NCBI GenBank assembly: GCA_022826755.1
Contig: JAJDUG010000072.1
Location: forward strand, 1-64,000
DNA: 64,000 nt
From: Acidobacteriota bacterium
GTDB taxonomy: Bacteria > Acidobacteriota > Terriglobia > Versatilivoradales > Versatilivoraceae
Direction of reading: 5' to 3'
Positions 7,365 to 16,307 of the stretch are shown here, one piece after another. Each line of letters opens with the position of its first letter. Positions within the stretch are counted from its first letter, which is position 1. Below the pieces are notes generated by a model. That model was not told where the DNA came from, ran no database searches, and saw only the letters and a list, made by a program, of their open reading frames with translations. Position numbers and translations under genes: made by a program.

Positions 7365-9872
7365 TTACCAGTACCAGCGGACCTTGGCGGATAAGGTGCG
7401 GGGTTGCACCACTCGGGTTCCTACGAAGACGGATTGGAAGTTGTAGAGCGCCGTCCGATTGGTCAGGTTGGCCGCCTGGAAAACCAGGTCCCAGACGCGG
7501 CGGTCGCCCCGAATGTGCTTGTAGCCGACGGTGGCATCCAGGATGGTCCTGGCCTTTACCCGAGGAGGGTCCGAGGTCAGGTTCACCAGGGGCAGTTGGT
7601 CGAAGTAGTCCGGGTCGCGGGCCACCTCGGCCGGATCGGAAGGATTGGGCACCAGGCCGCTGTCGTAGCGAACCTGCCAACTCGTCCACCAGTTCCTGCG
7701 CGGATGGTAGGTCAGCAGGCCGCTGACCGCCAGCTTCTGGTCGTGATCGATCACGAAGGGCCCCTCGCTCAGGAGGTCCAGCGCGGCGCTCCCCAGGAAG
7801 AGCCCGCCGGTAAAGGGCGGGGTAACGACCACGTGGTAGTGGGTGGTGCTGACCGACCCGCTGAAACGGTGAATTTCCGGAAGGGTGAGGCGGGTTTCGA
7901 ATCCGTTGACATTGGAGCGGGCCAGCGAGGTGGGGAAGATGATTCCCGTATTGAGAAAATTGTCGTTGTCCTGCAGATCGCGGGAATCCTTGTGGAAATA
8001 CACGGCGTTCAGGCTGGCCCGGTCGGCCAGCCTCTGCTGCACCCCCACCTCGTAGACGTTCTGGCGCTGGGGACCGATAGGGATGACCCCGCCGCTGAGG
8101 TCGCGCCTCACGTCGGGCGGGGCCAGGCGTCCGGCCGCATCCGAGTTGGACAGCAGCAGATTCTCGTTGGGCGGAGTCTGGTAGTTCCGATTGTAGGAGG
8201 CCCGCAGCACCGTTCCGGTCTCTCTGAGGTGATAGGCCACGCCCAGACGAGGCTGGAGCTGAGATCCGACCGTCAGGAAACGGTAGCGATCGTAGCGCCC
8301 GCCCAGGTTGATCCGGAATCGCCCCAGCTTGATGCGATCCTGCAGGAAAACGGTCTGCAGGTGGCCGGCCCCCTTGTCGGAAAACCGGAACCGATGGCCG
8401 CCTCGAGTGAGGTCGAAGGGAACCAGGTTGGGGTTGAAGTCCCCCGATCCGGGAGGGTTGAAGCGGGGATCGGTAATTCCGAAGAAGAAGTTCTCGCTGA
8501 CGGGAAAATACTGGTAGTCGAAGCCGATTTTCCATTGATGCCGGCCGCTCAGCAGGTTGAAGCGGTTGAAGGTGGAGAAGGTCGACAGATGCCGGGCCAG
8601 GGAGGCCGTCACCGGGGTGTCTCCCGCGCTGGGGAAGAGTTGGGCCACCGTGGTTCGGTAGGAAGTGGTGGAATCGAAGGTGGTCGAAGGCGAGATCAGC
8701 CGGACCCAGCCCAGCGAGACCGCCGCGTCGCGCAGGTGGCGCCTCTGTTGTTGGCTGTTCAGGTGCTGGGACCTCAAGTTGGCCAACTGGAAAGATGAGC
8801 GCCCGGCCAGCAGGCTCAGCCGAAGATTGTCCTTCGGGGTAGCGTGGTAGTCCAGCCGCAGGAAGCCGCGCTCGGCGTTGCCGCCGTTGTGGAGGTTGTC
8901 GAGGGAGGGGCTGTCGAGGAAGCGGTTGCTCTTCACCGCGGACACCGAGCCGTAGTAACCCAGCTTTTCCCCGGCCCCGCCCAGTTGCAGGATCGCCGAG
9001 CCGGTGTCGAACTGTGCGGCGCCGAGCTCGAGCATCCCGAAGAAATCGCCTCCTCCGTCAAAGCCCGAATGGGTGGTGATGTTGGCCACCCCCGAAACCT
9101 TGCTGCCGTAGTCCGGCGGAATATCCCCGGTGTAGAGCTCGAGGGATTGCACCATGGATGGATCGATGGAGGTCGCAAAAGACCCGGTAAACTGATCGCT
9201 GATGGGCATGCCGTCGATCACGTAGGTCATCTGGTTGTGGGCTCCCCGGGGATGAACGGCTCCATTGGCGTTGGCGGCAAAGCCGGGAAAGTTGAGCAGG
9301 ATCCCTTCCAGTCCGCGGGCCCCGGCCTGGACGGGCATCTGCTCGATGGCCTTGCGGTTGAGCTCGGTGCGGGTCCCGGTGGCCTCGGTATCGATCAGAG
9401 TGATTCGCTCGACCAGGGAGACCTCAATGGCCTCCCGCCGAGTCGCCAGGGAGAGCTGGACAGGGATAAGGACGGGAACGTTTGAGCGAAGCTCGACGAC
9501 CTGGATGTGGGTGGCGAAGCCGGAATGGCTTACCTGCAGCTCATAGGTCTGGAAGGGGACGTTGAGGACCTGGAAGGAACCATCGGACCGGCTGGCGGTC
9601 CGGCGCTCGAACCCGGTCAGCAGGTTGGTCAAGCGAACACTGGCCTCGGAGACGGCCGCTCCCAGCGGATCGATCACGGTTCCGCTCAGTTGGGCCGTTG
9701 TCTGAGCCCCGGCCTGCCGGGGGATGTTGAGAATCAACAGGATTCCCAGAAGGAATGAACAGACCATCGTCCGGTATCGCGGCAATGCCAGCGCGGGCGG
9801 CAGGAAACTTTCCCGGCAAGAGGATTGCCGGGAAGCACCGGTGCAACGTCTGCCTGGGACACTTCTCCACAC
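7365..9872 (-). CDS. TonB-dependent receptor, Oar-like, with N-terminal carboxypeptidase-regulatory-like domain
   Basis: This outer-membrane receptor would take up a large substrate with TonB energy. The start is placed at a GTG at 9872 because a perfect AGGAGG (9881-9886) lies 8 bases upstream. A signal peptide with hydrophobic core MVCSFLLGILLILNI ends near AGAQ. A beta-sandwich domain follows (LSGTVIDPLGAAVSEASVRL), as in acidobacterial Oar-like receptors. Next come the plug domain (around VIDGMPISDQF) and a C-terminal barrel ending in RWYW, an aromatic-terminated last strand. The substrate is unknown. The downstream Asp-box protein may be expressed with it. Confidence 0.85.
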   Translation of the reverse strand: MWRSVPGRRCTGASRQSSCRESFLPPALALPRYRTMVCSFLLGILLILNIPRQAGAQTTAQLSGTVIDPLGAAVSEASVRLTNLLTGFERRTASRSDGSFQVLNVPFQTYELQVSHSGFATHIQVVELRSNVPVLIPVQLSLATRREAIEVSLVERITLIDTEATGTRTELNRKAIEQMPVQAGARGLEGILLNFPGFAANANGAVHPRGAHNQMTYVIDGMPISDQFTGSFATSIDPSMVQSLELYTGDIPPDYGSKVSGVANITTHSGFDGGGDFFGMLELGAAQFDTGSAILQLGGAGEKLGYYGSVSAVKSNRFLDSPSLDNLHNGGNAERGFLRLDYHATPKDNLRLSLLAGRSSFQLANLRSQHLNSQQQRRHLRDAAVSLGWVRLISPSTTFDSTTSYRTTVAQLFPSAGDTPVTASLARHLSTFSTFNRFNLLSGRHQWKIGFDYQYFPVSENFFFGITDPRFNPPGSGDFNPNLVPFDLTRGGHRFRFSDKGAGHLQTVFLQDRIKLGRFRINLGGRYDRYRFLTVGSQLQPRLGVAYHLRETGTVLRASYNRNYQTPPNENLLLSNSDAAGRLAPPDVRRDLSGGVIPIGPQRQNVYEVGVQQRLADRASLNAVYFHKDSRDLQDNDNFLNTGIIFPTSLARSNVNGFETRLTLPEIHRFSGSVSTTHYHVVVTPPFTGGLFLGSAALDLLSEGPFVIDHDQKLAVSGLLTYHPRRNWWTSWQVRYDSGLVPNPSDPAEVARDPDYFDQLPLVNLTSDPPRVKARTILDATVGYKHIRGDRRVWDLVFQAANLTNRTALYNFQSVFVGTRVVQPRTLSAKVRWYW

Positions 9873-9886
9873 CCCTTTGTCCTCCT
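9872..9886 (-). promoter_or_regulatory. Ribosome site that decides the TonB receptor start
   Basis: AGGAGG at 9886-9881 on the minus strand is followed after 8 bases by a GTG in frame with the receptor. No similar site precedes the ATG at 9767 or the TTG at 9953, so this GTG is the preferred start and gives a long Arg-rich n-region before the hydrophobic core. Confidence 0.6.
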
Positions 9887-10062
9887 GGAGCCACCGGGCC
9901 GAATCCCCTCCTCGGAAGCATGATTGCCCGCCTGTTTGTCCAAGCTTTTGCAAGCTTAAAATAAAGTTTAGACACGGCTAAATATCTTGTCAACGGTTAT
10001 GTGCACGGGGGCTGCCCATGCCGCCGATAGTCACTCACGGGGCGCCGCGTCGGCCCCCCTCC

Positions 10063-10121
10063 GCATCAGCCTTCGCCATTCGGGTCGGCTTCTGCGACTC
10101 CCCCTCAAGGGGGGGAGTGAT
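10063..10121 (-). repeat. 59-bp dispersed intergenic repeat, copy 1 (contains a hairpin)
   Basis: Read on the minus strand this segment aligns over its full length, at roughly 88% identity by eye, with 16089-16147 on the plus strand. It includes the self-complementary stretch actccccc-ttga-gggggagt, which would form a strong stem-loop just after the stop codon of the chromate transporter gene. It may double as a terminator for that gene. Confidence 0.65.
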
Positions 10122-10142
10122 ACTTGAGCCGCGAACCGACGG

Positions 10143-11354
10143 TTAGTTCGAAAGAAGGGACAGCAGCCAGCCCAGGACACCGCCCCCGACCACCACCCAG
10201 GCCAGGTTGACTTTCCAGCGGAGACCGATCAGGGTGGCGGCCACGGCGATGAGCCAGGCCGGCCAGGCGGTGAGAGTGGCCTGCCCCAGCTTGACGGTGA
10301 CGGCCGCCATCAGCGCCACGGCGCTGACGTTGACCGCGTCCAGAAAAGCGGCCGTCCAGGGGGACTTTCGAAGGCGGCGGACCCAGGGATTGACCAGGGC
10401 GACAAAGAGGAAGGAGGGAGCGAAAATGGCGGTGGTCGCCACGGCCGCCCCCCCGGCTCCGGCGATCATGTAGCCGATGAAGGTGGCGGTGGACAGAACG
10501 GGACCGGGGGTAAACTGGCCGATGGCAATGGCGTCGAGCAGCTCCCGCTGAGTCAGCCAGCCATACTCGTGGACCAAGCCGCCCTGCAGAAACGCAACCA
10601 GCACGTAACCGCTTCCATAGAGGACGGCGCCCACCTTCAGGAAGAAGAGCCCCAGCTTCCACAAGGAGGCCGAGGCCGCTCCCACCCCGCCGGCACCCGC
10701 CACGGCCGCCAGCAGAACTCCGGTCTTCTTGGCAAGCCATTGGCTCAGCCAGGCTCCCGCAACCACCGGAACAATCTTTCCCCGTCGAGAACGAACCGCC
10801 TGAGGCAGCCGCAACCAGAGCATGCCAACGAGACCTCCCAGCAGGAGGGCGGCCACCTCGTTGACCTGCAGCAGGGAAGCTGCCAGCACGGCGGCACCGA
10901 TGGCCCCCAGCGACCAGGTCTTGCAGGCCTTGTTCCCCAGCCGCCAGACGGAAACCGCGATGATGGCCACCACAGCCGGCTTGATCCCCAGCAGCCAGGG
11001 CGCGACCTGGGGAAGTTGTCCGAAATGGACGTAAATCCAGGCCAAGACGGCCGTCAAGCCCACGGCGGGCAGAATGAAGCAGGTCCCCGCAACCGCCAGG
11101 CCGCTCCAACCGGCTCTGACATAGCCGAGATGAATGGCCATCTCGGTTGAGTTGGGACCGGGAATCAGGTTGGTGGCTCCCAAAAGATCCAGGAAGCGCT
11201 GGCGTGTCAGCCAGCCGCGCCGCGCCACCACCTCCTCTTCCATCATGGCGATGTGAGCCGCCGGCCCCCCGAAGCCCAGGATTCCCAGCTTCAGGAAGAC
11301 CAGGGCCAGTTCCTTGAGTCGGACCGGGATGCTCTGGTTCGAGGTCATGGTCAC
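10143..11354 (-). CDS. chrA: Chromate transporter, CHR family (ChrA)
   Basis: The product is a 403-residue inner-membrane protein with two homologous CHR halves. The first half has the signature FLKLGILGFGGPAAHIAMM (about residues 18-38) and NLIPGPNSTEMAIHLGY. The second has FFLKVGAVLYGSGYVLVAFL (about residues 240-260) and IGQFTPGPVLSTATFIGY. Long-chain ChrA proteins of this size export chromate by proton exchange, although some members have other physiological roles. It has its own promoter region or follows the aspartyl protease gene at 11365, 10 bases upstream on the same strand, so the three genes 12077 to 10143 could be one transcript. Confidence 0.88.
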   Translation of the reverse strand: MTMTSNQSIPVRLKELALVFLKLGILGFGGPAAHIAMMEEEVVARRGWLTRQRFLDLLGATNLIPGPNSTEMAIHLGYVRAGWSGLAVAGTCFILPAVGLTAVLAWIYVHFGQLPQVAPWLLGIKPAVVAIIAVSVWRLGNKACKTWSLGAIGAAVLAASLLQVNEVAALLLGGLVGMLWLRLPQAVRSRRGKIVPVVAGAWLSQWLAKKTGVLLAAVAGAGGVGAASASLWKLGLFFLKVGAVLYGSGYVLVAFLQGGLVHEYGWLTQRELLDAIAIGQFTPGPVLSTATFIGYMIAGAGGAAVATTAIFAPSFLFVALVNPWVRRLRKSPWTAAFLDAVNVSAVALMAAVTVKLGQATLTAWPAWLIAVAATLIGLRWKVNLAWVVVGGGVLGWLLSLLSN

Positions 11355-11364
11355 GAGGGTGTGT

Positions 11365-11847
11365 TTACGTTTGGATGAGGGAGGTTAACCCTTCGGATGG
11401 AACCCGAAAAAAGAGTTCGAGTTTGTAGTCTTGGTAGCTGACAGCAAAGTCGCCCTTCATAATGATATCCATCCCAATCAGAACCCGAGCGAATCGCGAG
11501 GGTGGCGGGTTTTTCTGTTGACGAATCTCCACATCTACGATCGCTACAGGAAACAGTAGATTGAACAAATATACATTCGCCAGATGAAAGTGTGCAGACC
11601 TTGGCCCGTGCGACGTGCTGATCGTGGCTGGACGTTGTGGGGCCAGGCCAAGTTCGGCAACCAGTTTATTGTCAAAAGCCGTGTTGGTAGCGCCAGTGTC
11701 CCAAACTGCAAAGGTGTCTATCTTGGGTGGTGGAGGCCGCATCCCGTTGTGTTGACGCCACGGCAGGCTGACGCTGACTGGGGTCTTGATCACGGCTCCA
11801 TCGCGTAAGTCAAGAAACTTCCTAACCACAACAGGGGATTGGGTCAT
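11365..11847 (-). CDS. Retropepsin-like aspartyl protease
   Basis: The 160-residue protein has the active-site motif D50-T-G-A in the context FAVWDTGATNTAF and a later LIGMDIIMKGDFAVS segment (the second conserved strand, with the ILG-like turn). This is the layout of single-domain retroviral-type aspartyl proteases that act as dimers. No signal peptide is seen, so a cytoplasmic role is likely. Start and stop overlap with the upstream gene (ATGA at 11844-11847), so the two are translationally coupled. The substrate is unknown. A longer in-frame start at 11898 would overlap the upstream gene heavily and is not preferred. Confidence 0.75.
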   Translation of the reverse strand: MTQSPVVVRKFLDLRDGAVIKTPVSVSLPWRQHNGMRPPPPKIDTFAVWDTGATNTAFDNKLVAELGLAPQRPATISTSHGPRSAHFHLANVYLFNLLFPVAIVDVEIRQQKNPPPSRFARVLIGMDIIMKGDFAVSYQDYKLELFFRVPSEGLTSLIQT

Positions 11848-12077
11848 TCGACGTTGGAGTAGAACATCACGGGGCGTTCCTCGTGGAGGAAATAGCATGG
11901 GTGGATCAAGAAGTTGCCGGGCACAAGATTTTTTTCGTCTACAGCGTTCCAGTAGGCATCGCTATCCGAAGGAAAGGTCCCCAAAATACCGTCTGCGCTG
12001 ATCAAGACATACTCTCCGTGGTGCTGCTTTGCAAGGTCTTCTTGGTGGCTGCGAAAGGTCTTCATAAGCTCGTCCAT
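11844..12077 (-). CDS. DUF5678-like small protein, coupled to an aspartyl protease
   Basis: This 77-residue protein resembles DUF5678 proteins: an N-terminal helix (FRSHQEDLAKQH), then GEYVLISADGILGTFPSDSDAYWNA, and a C-terminal hydrophobic strand. The ATG at 12077 is preceded by AGGCGATC, a modest ribosome site. Its stop overlaps the ATG of the aspartyl protease gene by the ATGA arrangement. Small DUF5678 genes beside retropepsin-like genes suggest a fixed two-gene unit. Its function is not known. Confidence 0.65.
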   Translation of the reverse strand: MDELMKTFRSHQEDLAKQHHGEYVLISADGILGTFPSDSDAYWNAVDEKNLVPGNFLIHPCYFLHEERPVMFYSNVE

Positions 12078-12694
12078 GGATCGCCTCCTGGGAATAGAAG
12101 GAAGGGAAGGGATAGGCCAGCCCTTGATCGAGCGCGGGACACACCTCTCCGAGCAAGGAGAAATGTGCTATTTGCGGGAAGGAGATTACCGGCATAGCCG
12201 GTCAGGGCTCGACCTCGAAAGCGCGGGGTTTTCGCGCTTGAGGGAGGACGCCTCGGCGCGATGTAGGCGACGGGCGTTGGCGCTGTTGAACAACCGCAAT
12301 GCTGACAGGGTAACGGCCCCCCTGTCAAGCGCCTTTTTGCCGTGACGAGCCTGTGAATTATCCAAGAAGCAAGACCCATTTTGAAAAACAGCCTACCTCA
12401 TTCTTCTTCGTAACTCTTCAGCAGTATAAGCCCCGCCACCGACGACCCAGATCTTGAGATAGCCCGGAACCAGTCTCGTGATAATGAGGAAGAATTGGTT
12501 TCGAAGGGTAGTCAAGTATAGGTCCCTTCATAAAAATATCGATTCCCCCGCACCCGGTCGGGCTCCCCAGCGTGGGCTCGTGCCTTTTTGCTTTGGGTCC
12601 GTCGCTCGGACTCGACTAAGATGCCGTCGGACCAGATGGTTCCGGGGGTCCGCAATTCCCGCGACAGAGACCGGAAACCGACAAGGACAGGAAA
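12078..12694. other. Divergent intergenic region
   Basis: About 620 bases between the leftward DUF5678 gene and the rightward cupin gene. It holds no open frame with recognisable content. A hairpin pairs TGACAGGG (12303-12310) with CCCTGTCA (12320-12327) and is followed by a T5 run; it is terminator-like on the plus strand, but no plus-strand gene precedes it. Promoters for both flanking genes are expected here; none is clear. Confidence 0.45.
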
Positions 12695-13180
12695 ATGACG
12701 CTGGCCAATTGGAAAACTCAAGCTTACAGCGGGATTCAAAGCCTGCTTTTCAACAACCCCCATCGAGTGATCGAGTTCAGCGTCGCTCAGCGCGACGGCA
12801 GCCGGCGCAACCGGGCGGAAATCCCAGCCCCGGTAAGAAGGCTCTATGAAACCGAGGCACCGGAGGAACGGACTTGCCTGCAGACGACCCAGTTCGTCCA
12901 CCACATGATGATCCCTCCCGGGGGGCGTCACGTGGCCGAACTCCACATCCACCCCGATGCCGAAGAGATCCTGGTGGTGACCAGGGGGAGTGGCCAGGCT
13001 TGCATTGCCGGCCGCAGCCAACCGGTGGCAAGGGAAGACGTGCTCTACGTCCCTCCCGGAGCCGAACACGAAATTCGTAACACCGGCGAGGAAATTTTAG
13101 GTATACTGTTCATCAACGTGCCGACGGGAGAAGGTCTGAAGAAGCTGTTGTCGGCCCAGGAGAAGACCAAGAGCCCTTGA
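12695..13180 (+). CDS. Cupin-domain protein
   Basis: The 161-residue product has a single cupin fold. Motif 1 is the HIHPDAEE segment with H84, H86 and E90 or E91, and motif 2 is the VPPGAEHEIRN segment with H125. These are the metal ligands of small Cupin_2 proteins, which may be dioxygenases, isomerases or sugar-binding regulators. The ATG at 12695 follows AAGGACAGG. No neighbouring gene indicates the substrate, so it stays unassigned. Confidence 0.78.
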   Translation: MTLANWKTQAYSGIQSLLFNNPHRVIEFSVAQRDGSRRNRAEIPAPVRRLYETEAPEERTCLQTTQFVHHMMIPPGGRHVAELHIHPDAEEILVVTRGSGQACIAGRSQPVAREDVLYVPPGAEHEIRNTGEEILGILFINVPTGEGLKKLLSAQEKTKSP

Positions 13181-13494
13181 TCCCCTCGCACCGCCGGCTC
13201 AAATTCGGACCGGGGCGGTGCATCGCCGAAGTGATGTGGCGATCGACCCGGTTTTGCCGTAATTCGGTACTCCCACCGACGACGAGCATAAGCTTTTAGA
13301 GAGACCCTCCCGGACAGGATCCTCAGCGCTTCCCCAACAGGCAGCCGTTCCTCCCATCAGGATTCATCCTGAGACGATGCAACTTTCCGCACGGGAAAGA
13401 CATCTGGTTAGGAGGCACGTCGCTGTCTCCGGTTGAAACGGGACAAGCGCCGGCGCCTGCCGACATGATTTGATCAATTGAAGGAGTGTATTGA
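13181..13494. other. Intergenic stretch, nothing recognised
   Basis: About 310 bases between the cupin gene and a very small open frame. No gene, strong hairpin or repeat was seen. Confidence 0.4.
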
Positions 13495-13680
13495 ATGTTT
13501 GTGACCTGCCCCGAATGCAACCGGGGACTTACCGTCAGGGACTTGGTGACCGATTCTCGCCAGTGCTGCACGGAGAAGCCCTCCAACCAGGCCAAGCGGC
13601 CGACCAGGATCCCCCGCAATCCGAAGTACATCAAGGACAACTTCGATTCCCTGGTTGCAGCTGCCCTGAAGAACTCCTGA
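13495..13680 (+). CDS. Small hypothetical protein with an N-terminal CPEC
   Basis: A 61-codon frame begins at an ATG with a good ribosome site (AAGGAG, 8 bases upstream). The product starts MFVTCPECNRGL, like one knuckle of a zinc ribbon, but the second Cys pair is not cleanly present (a CC at residues 24-25). The rest is basic. It resembles no family I recognise and converges on the symporter gene. It could be a real small protein or a truncated zinc-ribbon gene. Confidence 0.4.
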   Translation: MFVTCPECNRGLTVRDLVTDSRQCCTEKPSNQAKRPTRIPRNPKYIKDNFDSLVAAALKNS

Positions 13681-13717
13681 AAGTTCTCCTCCCCCAAACC
13701 CCGGCGGCCGTCGGTCG

Positions 13718-15571
13718 TCAATGTTCCGATGCGGACTCGATGGCCACCGCCGGGGTCTCGCCTTCGGGCTCGCGCACCGAATCCACCAGGTTCTTGACTT
13801 CGTCGCTGGGTTCCCGGCAGAAGGGCGTCAGTCCGAGCGTCACCAGGAAATTGAGCGCCATGCCGATGGCGCCGATGCCCTGAGGGCTGATTCCCCGCTC
13901 GAAGACGCCGAAGGTCCAGGGGGACATTCCTCCGTACACGCTGGCCACAATGTAGAAGCTGGTGAAGGCCAGGCCCACGATCATCCCCGCCACGGCCGGC
14001 ACCGTTCCCACCCGCTTGTGAAAGATCCCCAGCACGATGGCGGGAAAGAAGGAGGCGGCCGCCAGGCCGAAGGCGAAGGCCACCACCTGGCTGACGAAGC
14101 CTGGAGGGAAGATGCCGAAGAGTCCGGCCACCACCACCGCCACCCCGATGACGCTGCGCCCCACCAGCAGCCGCTGCTTCTCGCTGGCGGCGGGGTTGAT
14201 CACCCGGGCGTAGAGGTCGTGAGCCACGGCCGAGGAAATGACCAGCAGCAGCCCCGAGGCGGTGGAGAGGGCTGCCGCCAATCCTCCGGCGGCCACCAGC
14301 GCCACGATCCAGGCAAAGAGCTCCGCCATCTCGGGAGTTGCCAGCACGATGATGTCGCGGTCCGGGCCGGAGAGCCTGGCCTCCCGAAGCAGGGGACGCC
14401 AGTCGCGCCCTTCGGTGCCGCCGGAGGCGATCCACTCCCGATGGCTCCCGGTGATCTGAGCCAGGGACATGGACTCACCCTCGACCACCACCTTGCCGGC
14501 CTTGAAGCTGAAGATCTCGTTGTCGGCGCCCCCGGAGTAGCGAAGCCGCCGGTCACCGTCGTCCAGCCACAGGATCAGGCCGGTCTTCTCCCAGCTTCGG
14601 AACCAGTCCGGCAATTGCGCGGCCGTCCTTCCCTGAAGCGAGTCGATCATGTAGTAGCGGGCGAAGGCTCCGGTGGCCGGCGCCGTCAGATAGAGCAGGG
14701 CGATGAAGAACAGGGCCCAGAAGGCCGACGTGCGGGCCGCCCGGACGGTCTTCACCGTGTAGAAGCGCACGATGACATGAGGAAGTCCGGCGGTTCCGGC
14801 CATCAGGGCCAGGGTCACCAGGAAGACATTGGCCTTGTCCCAGGGCCCGTCGAAGGCCGACGTGTAGCTGGAGAAGCCGAGGTCGGCATGGATCTTGTCC
14901 AGCTTGTCCAGCAGGTAACCGCCCTCGATCAGCTCCGCTCCCAGTCCGATCTGCGGAAAGGCGTGCCCGGTCAGGCGGATGCTGATGGCGATGGCGGGAA
15001 TGAGGAAGGCCGTGATCAATACCCAGTACTGGGCCACCTGGGTCCAGGTGATCCCCTTCATGCCTCCCAGGGTGGCATAAACGAAGACGATGGCCATGCC
15101 GATGGCAACACCCACGTTGATGTCCACTTCCAGGAAGCGGGAGAAGACCACCCCCACCCCGCGCATCTGTCCGGCCACGTAGGTGAAGCTGACGAAGAGC
15201 GCCGAGATCACCGCCACCAGGCGCGCCGTGTTGGAGGCGTAGCGGTCGCCGATGAAGTCGGGGACGGTGAAGTGGCCGAACTTGCGGAGATAGGGCGCCA
15301 GCAGGAGCGCCAGCAGCACGTAGCCGCCGGTCCAGCCCATCAGATACATCCCGCCGGCGTAGCCCATGAAGCTGATCAGCCCGGCCATGGAGATGAAGGA
15401 AGCCGCGCTCATCCAGTCAGCCGCGGTGGCCATGCCGTTGGCCGCCGCCGGAACGCCCCGTCCGGCCACGTAGAAACCCTGCGTGTCGCGCACCCGGCTG
15501 AGCCAGGCGATGAGCAGGTAGAGGCCGAAGCTCAACCCGACAAACACGAAGGTCCAGGCGCTGACGGTCAT
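13718..15571 (-). CDS. Sodium:solute symporter large subunit (VC_2705/ActP-like group)
   Basis: The 617-residue protein has the usual 13-14 membrane segments of the SSS family. Family features include DTQGFYVAGRGVPAAANGMA near the N-terminus, TAADWMSAASFISMAGL (sodium-site region) and a large hydrophilic insert around residues 330-405 between membrane segments, as in the VC_2705 group. That group works with a DUF4212 small subunit, which is encoded immediately upstream with an ATGA overlap (15568-15571). Substrates in this group are acetate- or other carboxylate-like, but none is proven here. Confidence 0.88.
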   Translation of the reverse strand: MTVSAWTFVFVGLSFGLYLLIAWLSRVRDTQGFYVAGRGVPAAANGMATAADWMSAASFISMAGLISFMGYAGGMYLMGWTGGYVLLALLLAPYLRKFGHFTVPDFIGDRYASNTARLVAVISALFVSFTYVAGQMRGVGVVFSRFLEVDINVGVAIGMAIVFVYATLGGMKGITWTQVAQYWVLITAFLIPAIAISIRLTGHAFPQIGLGAELIEGGYLLDKLDKIHADLGFSSYTSAFDGPWDKANVFLVTLALMAGTAGLPHVIVRFYTVKTVRAARTSAFWALFFIALLYLTAPATGAFARYYMIDSLQGRTAAQLPDWFRSWEKTGLILWLDDGDRRLRYSGGADNEIFSFKAGKVVVEGESMSLAQITGSHREWIASGGTEGRDWRPLLREARLSGPDRDIIVLATPEMAELFAWIVALVAAGGLAAALSTASGLLLVISSAVAHDLYARVINPAASEKQRLLVGRSVIGVAVVVAGLFGIFPPGFVSQVVAFAFGLAAASFFPAIVLGIFHKRVGTVPAVAGMIVGLAFTSFYIVASVYGGMSPWTFGVFERGISPQGIGAIGMALNFLVTLGLTPFCREPSDEVKNLVDSVREPEGETPAVAIESASEH

Positions 15572-15921
15572 GGATGCTCCTTCCGACCGCTTTGCTTCAG
15601 GCTTTGAATCTCGGCGTGGTGCCTGGCGTCAAGCCGGTTGAGCAGCAGCGAATAGATCAGGATCAGGATCACGAAGACGATGATGGACCCCTGCTGGGCA
15701 AACCAGAACCCCAAGGGATAGCCCCCCAGGCTGTAGGCATTGAGAGAATCGGCGAAGAGAACCCCGCAACCCAAGCCGGCGACCGCCCAGACGGCCAGCA
15801 GCACCATCATGATCTTCAGGTTGGAGCGCCAGTAGCGCTTCAGCGAATCCCGAAGAGCCGGGTTCAGGCGCGCGGGCGGGGTCGGGCCGGGTGCGTCTTC
15901 CGACGGTACCTGGTGAGGCAT
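15568..15921 (-). CDS. DUF4212 protein, symporter small subunit
   Basis: The 117-residue product has two hydrophobic segments (about residues 37-58 and 73-95) separated by SLGGYPLGFWFAQQGS, the typical DUF4212 core. The start at 15921 is chosen because AGAGGAAAG precedes it; an upstream in-frame extension reads through repeat DNA. Its stop overlaps the start of the symporter gene, so the two subunits are translationally coupled. DUF4212 proteins are regularly the small partner of VC_2705-type SSS transporters. Confidence 0.85.
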   Translation of the reverse strand: MPHQVPSEDAPGPTPPARLNPALRDSLKRYWRSNLKIMMVLLAVWAVAGLGCGVLFADSLNAYSLGGYPLGFWFAQQGSIIVFVILILIYSLLLNRLDARHHAEIQSLKQSGRKEHP

Positions 15922-15989
15922 GTCTTTCCTCTGGCTGAGCTGAAGAATCGACGCAAAGGCGCCCATGTTACCAGCATTTGTCGGGTTTC

Positions 15990-16076
15990 GGAACGCCGCA
16001 TTGCCCCCCTCCGGCTCGAGGACCGGCTTCGCCAACGTGACGCCGCGTTGGCCCCCCTCCGGCTCGAGCAGCCGAT
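15990..16076. repeat. Short tandem duplication in the symporter upstream region
   Basis: Two copies of a sequence ending cccccctccggctcgag occur about 45 bases apart (one copy near 15990-16020, one near 16040-16070), each preceded by a cgccgc(a/g)ttgg-like string. A related string, cgccgcgtcggcccccctcc, occurs at 10043-10062 next to the 59-bp repeat, so this is probably part of the same dispersed family. Confidence 0.5.
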
Positions 16077-16088
16077 GCAAGCCCCTCA

Positions 16089-16147
16089 ATCACTCCCCCC
16101 TCGAAGGGGGAGTCGCAGAGGCCGAGCCGAATGGCGATGGCTGATGC
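16089..16147 (+). repeat. 59-bp dispersed intergenic repeat, copy 2
   Basis: This copy matches the minus strand of 10063-10121 over 59 bases with about seven differences by eye. It contains the same actcccccc-tcga-agggggagt stem-loop. It sits between the divergent symporter and TIM-barrel genes, in the opposite orientation to copy 1. Confidence 0.65.
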
Positions 16148-16307
16148 AATCTGGGGCAATTACTCCTTGCGTTGGGACGGGGCAGACGGCAGTATGGGGG
16201 CTCCCACATACGGCGGTCGGCCGGAGACTTTCCGGCCGGGAGAACCCGGCAGGCTCGAATGCCGCCTGAAGTCCAGACTTGTGCCAATCAAAGGAGTTGA
16301 ACCGACC

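Noticed and set aside
12303-12340. Rho-independent terminator (hairpin plus T5)
   Set aside because: No plus-strand gene precedes it, so there is nothing to terminate; kept only as a note in the intergenic entry.
13721-15607. Long plus-strand frame (628 codons) rich in His, Gly and Asp
   Set aside because: Antisense to the membrane symporter; the His/Gly/Asp composition is the complement of membrane segments.
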